A DNA stretch of 64,000 bases from contig JAYGXS010000003.1 in NCBI GenBank assembly GCA_036362985.1, forward strand, positions 48,399,845 to 48,463,844, written 5' to 3'. The position numbers were made by a program, and so were the translations under genes. Below, piece by piece: positions 37,401 to 52,400 of the stretch. Positions within the stretch are counted from its first letter, which is position 1. Every line of letters starts with the position of its first letter. Origin of the DNA: Ligula intestinalis. Lineage: Eukaryota > Platyhelminthes > Cestoda > Diphyllobothriidea > Diphyllobothriidae. The notes below the pieces were generated by a model, which searched no databases, had not been told where the DNA came from, and saw only the letters and a program-made list of their open reading frames with translations.

Positions 37401-40400
37401 GAAATGCGGGAGATGCGACAATGACACGTCCTTGCGGACTTCCTAGTCCACAGACAATCTGGCGAAAGCAGAAGAAGCCGCCACGATCATCAACTGTCCG
37501 TTGCGGTTCGATATAACGAAGAACGCTAAAAGGCCGCGTAGACCATGAACATAAGGTGTTGTGGCTGATTAGATCGTCGCAGTTCGCATAGTGTCAAATA
37601 GGAGAGATCGCGAAGACCATCTCAGCATGAAGATTCGTCAGGGTCACAAAACGGAGGAAACCACCAAGGTCGTCAACCTTCCGCAATGATGGTTTAAAAG
37701 AGGAGGGGACAAAAACGGCTGCGAAGATTGTCTCAACAGAGGATACTATACTATAAGAGAACTGCCCTGAATCCCAGAAGGACTCATTTCAAACTTCAAA
37801 AGTTGCGTGTTTGGGAAGGAGACGGACAGTATTTAATTTATCTCTTCCGAAGTAAAATAATTACGTCATTTGGCTGTGAACATCGCTAATGTAGACGACA
37901 ACCTAATTTGAGATTGAAGTTTAAAAGGTAAATTGAGTAGTCACGGCGAATTATGGTGTCCCATACCAAACCGTTCCCGCGTCTCTCCTCAAGAGGGAGC
38001 TAAGGCATAAATTACATCCATATAATTACAAAAGTAACTTTTATTGTCATTCGTGAACAGTTAAACTGGATGTGCGTGTTTGACACCGCCCCCCTTCCCC
38101 AAACGGACTTCGCCGCTGTTTCGTTTGAACAAAACAGCGCTACAATTGACTTATGGCGTGCTATAGTCGAGCGGCCTTGAGTATGCGTGAGATTGTTAAC
38201 TATTGCCCTATAGTGAACCCAGTGATCACACTACGGCCTGTCCGATAATTCCTCGGCCGACAGTTTTGAATAGGTGACTTTCTCACGGGAGAAGCAAAAG
38301 GGCCCGAGGGTGAGACGGAGGTGCCCCTCCTCGTGACAGCTCAACGCATTCCTTACGGGAATAAAGTTGACGAATTTGAAGGCCCTGTGACGGGCTAAAG
38401 GTCGTGGCTTGGATGAATCAAGAATTTGTTTCCCCTTTGCATTACAACGGCTCCCTCTCAGTGTGGCTTTTGTGTGACCACTGACTTCCCTTGGATTTGA
38501 AATCCCCTGCTTTGGTGGGCCGTGAGGTTTATTGGTGAATTGGATCATGCCCATATCTAGTCATCTTGACCTAACCTCGCTTCCGACGCGGGGTGGGTGT
38601 GAAGTGAAGGGAGATATGTGCAGCTAAACGTGGCTTAATTGAAAGCGATTTCGGGCGCAAATGTTCGCTGTGCTCATTTTGTGGGTGTGGCGGTGGGTTT
38701 TGCCATTTAAGTGAGTGGTACCATCGTGTTACTGCTTATGAGGAATTGGAGAGGGACAGTCCATCCCGCTTCTCAGAGCCTACGGGGTAGGTTTGTTGAC
38801 GGGGTTTTTTGTAGTCGGGTATTCCCAACAGTACATGTGCGAGATGAGCTAAAGCGGCGTTTTTCTTTATTTAACCACCAAATCGTACGTGCAGACCTTT
38901 TTTAGCCGGTAATCTCACCATCGTATTTTTTGTTATTATTTAGATCGGTTCCAACCAATTAATATTAGCTTATGCTGTCTGAATGCGATTGTGTACCTCT
39001 TCTTCACCTCTGAACCGCGTATTGTTCTCGGTTCTGCTGGTGTCATTTAAATCCTGGGCTGCTGTATAATTAGCTTTTGTTGCCGCCTGGCGCCTAGTAC
39101 AAGTCTCCTATCGTTTTACCCCCACATAGGCAAGGCAATTTCGTCATTTCATAGCTTAAATGGCCAGGGCCGTCTACCTGTCTGATTTAGCCCTTCGATT
39201 ATGCGGAAGATGCAGCGCGGGTCTGCTACCGTCACCGCGACGTCACCATTCCCGCCCTAACTTGTTGTGAGGCGCACGGTGGACCTCGTCGTATTATGGC
39301 AACCGGCTTGTCACGTTGCCGAGACAGCGACTGGCCACAAAGTCGTCGGCCGTCGCCTCGACAGGTCAAGCCTCTAGCCCAGGATTATGAGAGCGACAGA
39401 TCCAGTCGTCTTTCAGACGGGGCAGGATCTGAAAATGCCGTATCATCCTGATGATTGAAAGGGGCCTCAAAACAGTCCTATGAGCTTGTATTACACAATG
39501 AGGCGAAAGACTTAGCATACTGTAATCTCTCGCAACTTCGCTTTTTGCTTTTCGCGAGTTTCCTCCTAGGATGCATTCTGCAACTTTTCGATAGTTTGCG
39601 GGATTTGAGCATACGTTTATTTTGTTCCTTTTTCGAATATGAATCCTCTAAGCTATAATATTTAACGCACCATAATGCAACTTTTATTCAATCCCATAAA
39701 CAGAATATTAAATCGCAACAAAGCATAGTGAGCGTACAATAACAGCGCATAACAAGAAGGAGTACTTTTAAAAACCACCGCTCCGCTTGCCTGCGCAGTA
39801 CATTCGTCTCGTCGTCATCAGTATTGCGCAACTTAGTCATAATTTACCATTATATTTTATAGCATACTATCATTTTTATTATTTGCTTACCTATGTTTAG
39901 CTATGTATAATACAGTATTTGAGAGTATAGGAAGGTTTTTAAGTGGGTTGGAAAGATTAACAAGGTTTTCTAAGAATGTGTTAAGGTTTTCTAAGCTTTA
40001 AAATATGTAAGTGTCCAGGGGGTATTGAGCTTTAAAAAAGTATAAACTGCATCGGGAAATTTTTATTTGGCGTGGAGCTTCGAAACATAGCCCCGCCATA
40101 TTCGAGGACTTACTGTAAAACATGATTCAGAGACCTTTCAGCGGCTGGGCAGCCTAATGCGTTGGCCTTTGAGAAGAGCTCCTAGGAATAAAATACCTTC
40201 TCTGGTGGATAAAACTGTCATTTTATACAAGTTAGAGTAAGCTTCTAGTTGATCATAGTCGTAAAGCAGATGCTGCCTCTGTCTTGTGTCTAATCAGCCT
40301 ATCCAGTGTGGCTGACTATCGGAGAGCATCTGCAACACTAATTGTAGGAGTTTTATGTCTATTTTTGTTTAGAGTCAGCAACTTCGGTGGTGAAGGTTTT

Positions 40401-43400
40401 TCGCTGGAAATTCTATTCGTTGTACCTCACCGAATGACGAAATAAGAAACTTCAGATCTACATTGGAATAAGTTTTTGAGATCGCTTTCTTTTTCGCTGT
40501 TTTCAAGGTCTCCCGAAGGGCGTCATGATTCCGAACAAAATGATGCTTGCCAGTCTCAATAACAACATGTTGAACGCTGGAGTCGATGTGAGTCTACTGT
40601 TAGCATTATTCGTTAATAATTTTACATGTATCTTACCTAAAAGTCGCAGAGGATAATTTGCCCTTTTCTCTTCTGTACACACGCTTTTTCTTTAGGCTCG
40701 TGTCCGCATCTCTTCATAACGATGCTCCAGATTGGGTTGTTGAATCGGCTTAAAACATCTGGAATTGGGAGCTTATTTAACTCTGTCTGTCCACACTTCG
40801 ATGCACCGTGCCCTATCTCCAAAGTGGCGCGTGCGTCAGCTTAGCACGGATTCTTGTTCATGCCTCCCCGTTCACCGTTTGGAACCTTTGGCCGCCTTTT
40901 TAGCCTCATTGGTGGCCTTCGTTTCTATTGCCTCTCTGTTTGAAGTGCTCGTGATGAAGTCAGTTCTAGCCGTGAATGAGGTTTGTTGCAGCTGACCGCA
41001 TCGTACGGCTGATCGAGGACTTCGGGCCTCATGTGTAAGCCGCAAGTCGGTGGTGATGCCCTCGTCAGGCAGTTGCTTTTGGCTTCTTTATTTTGCTACT
41101 GCGCTAGTTTCCGCTTTCTCATACAATTAGCAAATAATGTTCTGCTGGTGTCGTCGTAAAAATCCCATTTAGAGCGTGTACGGTTGACAGTCAAACTCTA
41201 AACGCTGACGTATATAGGGATGCTTCCGAACGAAAAAAGTCCCAGCTTAAATGGAATAGCAGTAGTAGCCTAATTGCAACATCATCCCACTGTAGTCGGT
41301 GCACGCTGACCTGCTATCTTTCAGTTAAGAATGATTTTGGTCCCATAGGTCAACCCTATTCAGGGGGGAAACCATTTAATACGTATTCTCGCCTGTTAAC
41401 TACGGCTGTCATAGAAAGGGTACTCAAAAATGCATTCTTCTTTCTCAATGTATGTCCGCTTTAACTGTATCACATGGCAACGGGAAATATGTTGCTTTCA
41501 AGAAGCTTCTTCAACGTTCTCTTGTTCCCGCTGATTTGTTACTTCAACTTCTAAAGTACGCAGCCTGGTTCAGCTTTTATTTCACCATTTTATGAGCACG
41601 AGGTCTTTTCTTGAGAAGGAAGGGGGGCTGAAGAGGGGTTACACAGAAAGTCTGCCATTTGTTTCAAACACTCGTAATATCACAATAATTTATACCCGAA
41701 GAATCAACCAAACCCACGTATTGGGATAGAAGAAGGGCATTTTCTCATTTAAATTTGCGCAAGCCCTGAAAATGGGGAAGATATGAATCTTCTTCCCTGG
41801 TTGTTGTTGTTGTTAGCACGAGTTACTACAGAGATTATCAGAGGAAGGACGACATGCTAGTCCGTGTGTGTTCCTTGGAACTATTTTTGGCCGTAGACGC
41901 AGAAGGAGAGGCAGATGCGGACTTACTAACCATTATCGCATAAATTATGACATCCCAGTGGTGACAGTGAGAGCTGCTAATTATGGTACGTATGTGGTCG
42001 CACGGCAACTACGTACTATAATTACTGCATTTCTGGTGCCTAGTACCACTACCGCTACTTGCGACTGTCTCTGATAATGGGGTCGAGCGAGAATCCAAAA
42101 CGTCGGGTCAGCAAACGTCTTGTTTCAGTGATTGCATTTTATAAACTAAATTTGTGTCAATCAGGGATAGGAACCTCATTCGGGTAATAGGCTTTTTTAT
42201 CATTAAAAAGTCAACTTGAAGATTTAAGCTTATTTCCCAAGTTTTGGGATCTGTTAAATGCCTCGTTAGCCTAGAATAGGTAGCCTTGGCAACAAATGCA
42301 TCCCTCTCAATGTACCAGAAGAGGAGCATGAAGAGCATTTGTCCCCTGTGCGTGCAGCTTTTACCATTCATCGCTTACTAGCTGCCTACCAACAAGTTTC
42401 CGAACCATGCGTCCTTCGATAAGTAGAGGCTGGATTGCCGTGCTTATAGCGTCACAGTGAATAGGGCTAAGTAGGACGTGTGTGGTACTGCGGCCATCGG
42501 TAGTCTCACCACTGTCAACAGCGTCGATGTCGCTGAACCTGTCCGTCATCTTCCTTCGGTTTTTGATATGACCACCTGCTTCCCTTTTTCCTTTCGTGTA
42601 AATTTTTTCTCCAATGCATTCATTTTTATGCTCTTACTAAGGGTTGCCTTTATTTCACTAGTGAAACTCTTTTTTGTTATTCTACATAGCCGGACTTGGA
42701 AGCCAATGACTGCTCTATAATGATGACGTAACTGGTATTTGCGATTCCACATCTAAATGCTAAAAAGCCAAACCCTCAGGGTTTACTGTTATTGCATTAA
42801 AATGACGAGTAATCATAACAAAACAATGTTTTTTTCCCCATAGATTTTCACGGAGAATGACATCTACCTCTCCTACTTGCCTCTGGCGCACATATTTGAG
42901 CAGATGTTCGTGGTATGTCAATCTTTCTTCACTTTACCTCTAAGAAAATGAATATTTTATGTTAAAGCGTCGATTGGTAGGAAAGGTATAAGGACAGCCT
43001 TTTGCAAAGACGGTGATGCAGTTGTAATACTTTACTGAGGTTGACAGGTTTTTCTTGCTATATGAAGGATGGACCCCTTTCATTTGATTAGACAATTGGA
43101 ACTGCTGTATCTCTGGGCTGAAGAACTCCAGGCTTCTGAACAGTCTGAGCCTTGGGGAAACAGAATTATCCCTTCTGGCCACTTTGCGTCTTGCCCCAAG
43201 CTAGTTAAATGCAGATTGAATAAGTGGGACAATACCTGTTGCTGGACTTCTTTGTTAATAATAGCGCAGTGCGTCCTTATTTCTTGGTAAGCACAGTCTA
43301 GTATACTTCAAACCCTAACGTCAGGACCAGCTGAATGCTTTTCAGTAGAAAAACACCTGATGTGGAGACGTCTCTTGACCCGGATTAAACTTAGTTTGAA

Positions 43401-46400
43401 GTATAGACTAGACTGTTAATGTAGGCATTAGAGGGACTAGTTGCAGTAGGATTATTCCTGTGTTTTTCCCACCTGAACTCTACAGCTTCTCCAGTACAGC
43501 AAATATGTTTTCCTATCTTCCTTCATTGCAGGATTTTATGCCCCTTTGTTTTGATTGATCTGCTGTAGGTCTGTAATTAACTATCATATAGTGGGCTCAA
43601 TTTCCAAGCCTGTTATTTAGGTCCACTGTATGTACTTCGACCATTTCAGGGGGTGAGGTCCATAATTGTCTCAGTGAACAGCCATTAGTTGCCCATGAGT
43701 TGGATTATGGTGACGAAGAATTTCGTAGCACCTATCTCACACTCCTCGGGTTCAGTGGCGAGACAAGGTTAAAATGATCTGAGATAGGTGTGGGTACACT
43801 AGCTGAGCAGGCAATAAGTGCCCGTCTATGAAGGACAATCATAGAAATCAGTCTTCATACACTGCAATGTTACACCAGCAACAGTTGCCATAATACCACA
43901 GTCAGCGGCCAGCTGTCCTTATCCAGTAAGAAGACGGAATTCTCTTGTCAGTTTTCGCTCTTCTAAGTCACGACTTGCGACATCTTACTAATTTAAAAAG
44001 TCTTGGATTTAGTTCCGCACAGGAGCGGCTCGACTCTTTCTTTTTCTAACAGAAACTACTAGCGTACTCGAGTCAAGTGGATTTGAAGTGAGTTTGCACT
44101 CAGTGACTGGTGTAGCAGGATACCGGTTCTCTCGCCTGTTACATATATTCTTAATTCCCTTTGAGATCTGCCGCAAGGTTGCCGTCCGTTTTGTGGTCCA
44201 GGTTCGATGCATTTAATAGTTAACTGATACACAGACTCAAACTTCAGTTAGCGGTTCCCCTTTTTAGATTCTATTATCCCTAATTTCCCACCTGCGCGTT
44301 GGGCTTTCGTCGTTTAAGTTTATAATCGCCCTTTTCCCTGTTTCTTTTTTGACTCTTGTTTGTATTCTCCCCTCCTCATCACACCCGCGTTTCCAGCTCC
44401 TGGCCCTTTGCAGGCATGGCCGAGTCGGATTCTACTCGGGCGATCCTCGAACCCTGACAGACGATGCCCGTGCCTTGAGACCTACCGTCCTAACAGTTGT
44501 TCCTCGTGTTCTCTTGCGAGTGTACGAAGGGGTGCAGAAGAAGTTGGGAAATTCGGCCCTCAAGCGCTGGCTCTTTGAGAAGGCGATGGAGATGAAATGC
44601 AAGGATGTCGATAGGTAGGCTGGTGCCTCTGATAATTATTCTGTTGGGTTGGTTCTGCCGAAAATTCATTCCGTACTTTGCCAAATGAGCTGTGTGAAGT
44701 GAGAGGCCAGCTAATGATTGTATTATTTAATTCGCCGGGGGTTACAGTTGGCTGACAGTTCGACATTCGTGAATGATGAACCTGGTCTTGTGCCCTATAG
44801 CATTAGGGGCGCAGGGCAAATCTCTTGCATGTGAACTGTTCCATTATTGAAAACAGATTTTGATGATTTAACTTACAATGCATGCAGCTGAGGTACGAGC
44901 TAAAAGGCCCAGACACGTGTTTCGCCGGTATTCTGCCGCTGCTTGACTCAGCTGTGTGGGGTCCGACTCATCAGTGGGTCCCACAGCTCTTCTTGTTTGC
45001 CTTCAGGTTAAAATACCGGTTTTGAAAATGCAGCTTTTAATTCCCTTAGGAGTTAATTTCTGTTAGTGGCATACATCGGTATATTTAAGGTCTATAGGCA
45101 TAGACCGAAATTGTACGTGTATATTTAGGCTGAAATTCGTCAACCACTGCATAATATGCACATGCTGCCAACAGGCAGACTGTAGAAGTATATATTGATT
45201 TTGTAACTTACCAGGTTCTAGCTAAAAGGTCCAGACCCGTGTTTCGCTAGTATTCTACTGTTGCTTCACACAGCTTTCACAGAATTTTGCGGCATCTGCC
45301 GCACTCTCCGTCATGCGTTTAATAGACTCAGGAAGGCTAGAGCCGGGACTGGGCGGAAGTTGCCGACACCGCTTAACAGTCCGACTACACGTGTGGCACA
45401 CGCAAAATAGACCAATTTTTCACACAAAGACAACCAAGAGGTGGAGGGAGGGCTATTTGGATCCCAACCGAGAGGCCACACTAAGAAGGAGCTATTGCAG
45501 CCTGACTCTCCGTCCTGAAAGGAGAACCGAGTTATTCCATCAGTTGGCAACCCTCCAAGTCACAGTTTTTAGCACATAATAATGATTTCAAAGTGCGGGA
45601 GAATGCGCTGAAGGGACCAGTGTGACCAGAGACCCCCCAGAACTGCTCTCACCTGCACCAGTCCATTGTCCGAAGAGATTAGCCATCCGATGTGGAACTT
45701 AGTGGCTGGCGCAGAATGAATCTGCGCGCATGGGCGTGCCCCCACACCTCCATGCTCGGCATGCATGGGTGTGTCGTCCAATGAACACCCGTCGAACCCT
45801 ACTCTAGCGCCGTGTTGCTTCTACGTGGCACGTGGTGGGTGCGTGGACAGTAGGCTACATGTGAGGTTTAATTCTGTTGTGATTGGCTGCACGCAGCTGA
45901 TAAGGTTTTTTTGTTTGGAGGCTAGTCTTTATTGCTGCTATTTTTTTATCCGGTTCTGCATCGAGTGTATTTCTCTCCTACTCCTCTTCCCCTCCACCGT
46001 GAGACTTTAGTTTAAAGCAAGACCTGTTCATTTCTTCTTTTTTTCACGATCTGCCTCGACTTTGCAGAAACATATTCAACAAAAACACCATATGGGATAT
46101 GCTTTTCTTCTCCAAAATTCGAGCCCTCCTCGGTGATCGAATACGGTGGATCACTTGTGGTGGTGCACCCCTTGCTCCTCACATTCTTCGGTTCACTCGT
46201 GCTGCCTTCTCCTGTTGGGTAAGTGTCGCGCGCGCTCTGCCGAATTTTTCAGTCTGCCAGGTTTCGCCCCCTGGGTTTTCGTTTGCCCCACTTTGGATTA
46301 AATACGGTTGAGTAGTTTGAGTACCTACTAGGCAAAGCTTTGAGTTTTTGCCTTTGTGGTCCTCTATTGACGTTCCTGTGTAGTTTTTTTAGGGAAGGGT

Positions 46401-49400
46401 TAATGCTTTTTCGGCTTATATTCATGGTCGCTACACGACTGCCTACGTCAGCTAAAGGGTACATAGGGGACGGACGTGTTCCGTAGGTAGATCGGTGAGC
46501 GGAACAATGGAAAATTGTTGCGTTTAGGAGAATTTGTTCACATTTGACGCTGAGAATTACACGAAATCCAAATTGAAAGGGAATTGTGGTGAAGTAGCAA
46601 AATCTGCACCAACTGGAATTCATTTAAATAGCTATTACATATTCAGGGGCATCTGGCATCCAATTTTACAGAACAGAAAAACGACTAATGAAACCTCAGC
46701 CAAAAGTCGCTATTTGGGTTGAGTAAATACAAACTTAGCTCTTCGTGGAAAATACATTACATTTCAGGGTTTTCTTCTTGGACCATTGGTATACCTGCCC
46801 TTAGTGCAGCGTCTTTTTATCGGAAAGTTTATTGAGACATTTTAGCCACCGTCTCATATATTTTGGAGCTTACTGTTCATTGGATGAATGATTGAACAGC
46901 TTTTCGATGACAGGGCAAACCTAAGTAGATCACAGTCTTGAGAGAATTCGTCTTGCTAATTAATAGGAGGGTTTGGCAGATTTGAATAATTCAGTCGACC
47001 CGATTGTGCAAAATTCGGCAGGCAAGGCTTTAGTACAACCAACGCTCTGAATTATTCAAACCTGCCAAACCCTCCTAATAATTAAGGGAACCTTGTCGTC
47101 ATTCTGGTGAATCCTAGATGATTGCTTAGGAAATCCTGCCTGAGCAGTCCGCTAACTCTATCCGTGATGGTGGATTCCACACGTGCAGTAGGCTGGGTGG
47201 AGAAATCGACCCAAGTGTGATTAAACGCAAGGCCTTCGGAGTGCGCTCGTAGTTCAATTGGTAGCGTGGTGGCTTTACTAAAGCCTTCCCTGCTGGTGTG
47301 GATTCAAATCCCACCGAGGCCACGAATTTTACACAATTAGGTCAACTGTATTTTCCTGCTAAGTGCATCACCCTATCCCAGTACTGAGTAGGTAGCTTAG
47401 GATTAACTTGGTAGAGGATGCGCCCTAAATATTCAGTTTTCCTTCAAAAAGGTTTTAACGTTGCCAGCTACAGTGTTATCTGCCAGTACGCACAAACAAC
47501 GAAAAAAATCCTCAGCTGCCTTTTGCGCGTGGCTTTGACTGAAACTACAGTGACAGTATGATGTCTCATTGTCAAAAGCCAATTTATTTCCTAGAGAGTA
47601 TGTTATCGAGTTCTGTAATAGCCTGCTCTTTAAATCTTCAGGTCTTCGAAGGCTATGGATCCACTGAAACCGCCGGATCCATGTCCATCTCCATAGCCAG
47701 TGATCTTGAAGGAGGCCACGTGGGTGCCCCCGTCCCTGGTCTTCAGCTCAAGTTGGTAGATGTTCCAAATATGGACATTGTTGTGTCCAGGGACAAAAGG
47801 GGCGAGGTTCGTTTATCTAATTTACACCCCACCCTAGCTGCAGTTGTTCTAATCTGTCTGAGAAGGCCTCGCATATGTTTCAGTACGCCGTGGCGACTTC
47901 TATGCTACGATTTTCCACTCTTTATTTTGAACTATCTGTCAGAGTAAAGATTTTCTTCTTTATAGTTTGTGCGTACATCCTCTCTTGACTAAAATATCTC
48001 TGGATAATCATGAGCTATAATTAGCATTGCAAATCCACCTAAGCAATCCGTTCTAACCAAAGACGCATTTCGTATTTTCAGTCAACATTTAATGAGGCAG
48101 GTCAGCTCCTTCTGTCGGAGAGACCGCACTTAAATTGGGCGGCGTATCCTGCCTGCTACGCCTCAATTAAATGGTATCCGAGCAAAACACGGATAAACAG
48201 TCGAATGGCCATGTATGTAGCGTTTTGCTGCTTCACGTACGGGGTAGTTGAGGCTTTTTTTCAGTGTGGCGATTTCTATGACTTTTCGGGGTCGTTTGTT
48301 GGACGCAGTACGTCGAGTTCCATGTCGCCTTAGCAGCGACCTTTGTTTTTTACGGTCCTACTTTGCCTCTCCAAGATGACCGATATTCAACTATAAATGC
48401 ACCAGCAACGGTTTGTAGAAGCCACATAATTTGACTTGAATGAGTACTCCTTCCGCGTAAGTGATAAAGAGTACTTCATTCTCGACCGGAACCATTGCAT
48501 GCGGATATAGTGGTGATTTTTCGCTGCTTTGAATTATAATTAAAAGCATTTTACACAACATCAAACTCACTTTCTGCCTGTATCCATCGTTTTCCACTGA
48601 CGACAAAAACAGCACTGTTAATATCACATTAGTACGCCGTTGCTGAACAGACATTCGTCTCATTTGCACATGATGTACGCGTTACCGCCCTCAAGACCGT
48701 AGCAAACAGGCTTGATTATCTGATAAAACGTCCGGTAGGAGTTATTCTAAAATCCGAGTAAGGATCAGCGGTAGGAGTAAATCGTAGGGCCGCCCCGATG
48801 GCAGAATTCTCCCAGCCCAAATGTCTGACGGACTTCGTGAGTAAAGGTTTAAAGATCGATTCATCAGCAGTTAAAGCGTGATCAGTTCATAGTATAAAAT
48901 AAATTAAACCCGGTTGTGGTTGTTTTAATGAATTAAAAATATAGATGAAAAGTTTGCGAAAAGCACAAAAAGACCAACAGACACTCCTATTGGTTAGCCA
49001 GGGAAGCCTTTATATCAAAAAGCCATAACTCATGTTGGTTACCAAGCAGGTATATAGACCAAGAACACTGTAAGAGCAACTCCTTTAGTCACTTAGCGAC
49101 CCTACGATTTACTCCTACCGAATCAGCCTTTGCGACCAGGATAGACGAGTTATCCCGTCAGTTTTTGACCTTCCAAACCATGCCTGTTTGCGCGCGTACC
49201 TGCATCCTAATCATCATCATGATCGGCGTACTTGGACTACCATAGACTGCTTTTTTTGGCCAGCCCCTGATTCCTTCTCCGATTGCAGTCTGTTCAGACT
49301 CTGTCGATTTTTCGTTGTTGTTCCTCCGTCATCACTTTCATATTCAGCCACCAAACATATTGCAGTTTTCGTCCGTGTGTTTAGTAAAACTTTGCTGCAG

Positions 49401-52400
49401 GTTTTAAAAAAAAGTTTTTCTGACACTTACTGTGCCCATGAAACCGCCTCCTTCGCTTAGGGGACTGGTCGGCAGCCTTTGAAGAGGTCGATAATTTATT
49501 GCAAACAGGTTCAAACAAACTATGTGTGCCTGTTATTTGTTTCAGGTGATTAATTTCACCTAGTTTCTGATCCTTAGGTTTTGTCTGGGTTTTTTTTCTA
49601 TAATTAATTTCCTCTTTGCATACCGGCATATGGCATGGGGGTTCAGGCCTGGGAATAGGAGAAGAGAAGGAGGTCAACGTCTCGGCGCATTGTTTTTCCC
49701 CCACTCTCCATGCAATCAGACGCGCTCGGGACTATCACGATGCGCTAAAAGCCGTCGCATGGAAGGCTGAGAGCATGATCTGGACCTCCTCGTCAGCCCA
49801 GTGTTTGTGCTGAATCCTGACTGGCTGCAGTGACTCCTTCTTAATGTGACCTCTCTGGCACTCCCACTCAGCTGGGATCCTAGCTGGTGTAATGCCACGC
49901 TCTTGCCGCGCCAACTGCCTGCGTCCTCTTCCCGCCTCCGATCTTCTTGGCCTGGTCATGTCACCGGGCCCAAGTGGGGGGGGGAGGGGGAGAAGACGGT
50001 GTGGTAGGTGCCGTGTGAGGCTGCTATCACTATAAACTGAATCACCATCTCTGCGCTCAGTTTGCTGCGCGACACACTGTGGACCTTGCCGAAACCGACG
50101 GTCTCGCTGCTCTGAGAGTGTTGGAATGTAGGTATTCTTTTAGAAAAAAAGGCATATACCAAATTGATACTGGATTCCCTAAGCAGACAAGTTCTGAATG
50201 ATTGGCAGAGGTCGCGAACAAGCAAATCCTAAGAGGCCGAACTCGGCTAAAAATATACCAGCCGGAGGGGGTGTCGACAGAAAAAGAACTAGATTGATGC
50301 AAAGTTGTTTTGAGCCTATTCTGCGTTAATTCAGCTACACGTTACAGTACGGCCGCGAAGTCCTACAAAATGTCGAGGTTTGCGAAGAACTGCTAAGCAC
50401 TCGCAAACCGCCATTTCATGCATGTACGTAAACTTAGAAATAATAATGAAAAACCTTGGGCAAATGTGCTGCTTAAAAGAAGTACTAATAGTTTGTTGAG
50501 AAAAATAAAATTTTCGCAATGATACCCAAGCCCTGCAGACGGAAAATGGCTTTAAGTTAGAACAATAAATTAAAACCTTATCGTCAATTGAATGGATAAC
50601 CACATCACTTTCTTTATGTCAAATACCTTTCCTCTAGTCAAAATTCTATACATATTTCCCTTAGTGGATTACAGTGAGTTTAATATCGTCCTTTAAATTC
50701 TAGCTTATTTTCCACCGTTTTCAGTGTTTTGCAGCTTTCGCCCACAAATCCTGGCTCTGTTCGACGTTTATATAAAACCTTGAAAATAGAATACCTAATA
50801 AAAGCATTTACCGAAAAATGAATTTTGAGTATTAGTTCTTATGAAAATGGCAAAGTGGCCCATCTTTATTAATGCCTCGAAATACCAAAAAACATTGTCA
50901 AGCAAGAAAAACCTCCGCAAGAATAGTCTGATATTGCTACACCTAAGATTGATAAAACAAGCGTTCTCTAGTAGGTTACCTATTTAATTAGTTTTAGTTT
51001 AGTTTTATCAGATATTCAGCTGACAAACATCTGTACATTTTGCCTTTATCCAGGGCAATGTCAAAGTAAAGATTGACAATTTTTACAAGTTTAAAAGTTA
51101 CTTGAAAATAGATTATATAATTTGCCTGGAAATTAAGTAGCTCACTTTACTCTTTATATCAGAGTATTTTTCACCAGAGTTTTTTTTACTTTCGGGCTCC
51201 GTTCTAAGCTTGCGAATGCAAAATACAGTGGTCAAACATGTACAACGATTTCAGGAAATTGTTAATTTTCTGTCTGTTGCGTTTCTAAATCACCCATAAG
51301 CGGAGATTATATTGTACAAAAAAGGTTCATGCCTCATACTGTAGAATGGTTTTACATTCATCGTTGCGATAACATCTATGCACTTTTGGTTACCGTCTCA
51401 AATCGCTGATGCGGCAAAACAAAATGCGGCCAAAGTCTTTTTACTGTGTTTTTTTTGACGAAAACTTCAAACATTGGCAAAAATAATTTTAGAAACTGAA
51501 ACCGTTCCTTGTTTCTGAAAGAAAACAATGCGATTCCTTAAATTTGGCTTCACTAGATTTCCCGGTTCTGGAAGGGCTATATGTTAACATTTCTTGCTTA
51601 TATTGCAGTACTCCCATACCATAAAGCACAAAAAATAAAAGGTTCGATTCTGTCGTATAAGCAATTTGTTCAATATCAGACTACCTCCGAGTTCGCCAAA
51701 ATTAATGCTTATTACCCTTAATATACTAAACTAGAGCCTTTCTCCGGAATGAATGCACTCAATAGACCAAAATAACATGTCCAACTTTATGCTAAGCTAC
51801 TTAGTCCAATGTCATCGTGACTTTTGCATGAATTCCCAGCCATACTGTACCATAACCACCACGTAAGAACAGCTAATGCCTATCAGATGGATCATAAGTA
51901 CCTTATCGAATAAAAGTTCTCCACTTCCCCCCGTTTTCACATTTAAGGCCGAGTTCGGCCTTGTACCTATGTGTATGCTGATTCGCCGCCTTTGCCACCC
52001 ACTGGGAGCCTGTTTGTCTCGTAAAACCCATTAAGGTAACGGAAAATGCTAGGTGACGAGGCACTGATGAACTGCGTTTCGATTAACTGCCGTTATGACC
52101 CATGCGATAGATGACCTGCGCGGTGTGTCTACGCACGTTTGTGCTTCTGAGCCCAGCTGGTATTCAGGTCTATGATTGACTGAATGTTGACGGAGTACTC
52201 ACTGAATAATCTTCCTAGCTTCTGCGTCAACACCCACTCTACTCTGTGGGTGTGTTTAATTGAAAGGACTGAAAGTTGAGTCGAGTATTTCGCGGACAAG
52301 CCATCCTCGTAGATCCGAAGTTTGTTCTTCTCCTCAGCATGTATGCCTGCTCTTGACTACTCAGCAAACCAAATTGCTCTTTAGTCATCGTTCCCAGTTC

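Larger units (their letters stand above)
36028..40507. other. ACSL intron 8 (4.5 kb)
   Basis: Splits the AMP-binding motif. Holds repeats at 36943-37210 and 37947-38876. No exon seen. Confidence 0.6.
44615..46067. other. ACSL intron 11 (1.5 kb)
   Basis: Holds a ~63 bp direct duplication (44891-44953 and 45213-45275) and interspersed repeat copy 2 at 45405-45565. Confidence 0.55.
46219..47641. other. ACSL intron 12 (1.4 kb)
   Basis: Holds a foldback element (46960-47084) and a tRNA-like sequence (47243-47322). Confidence 0.55.
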
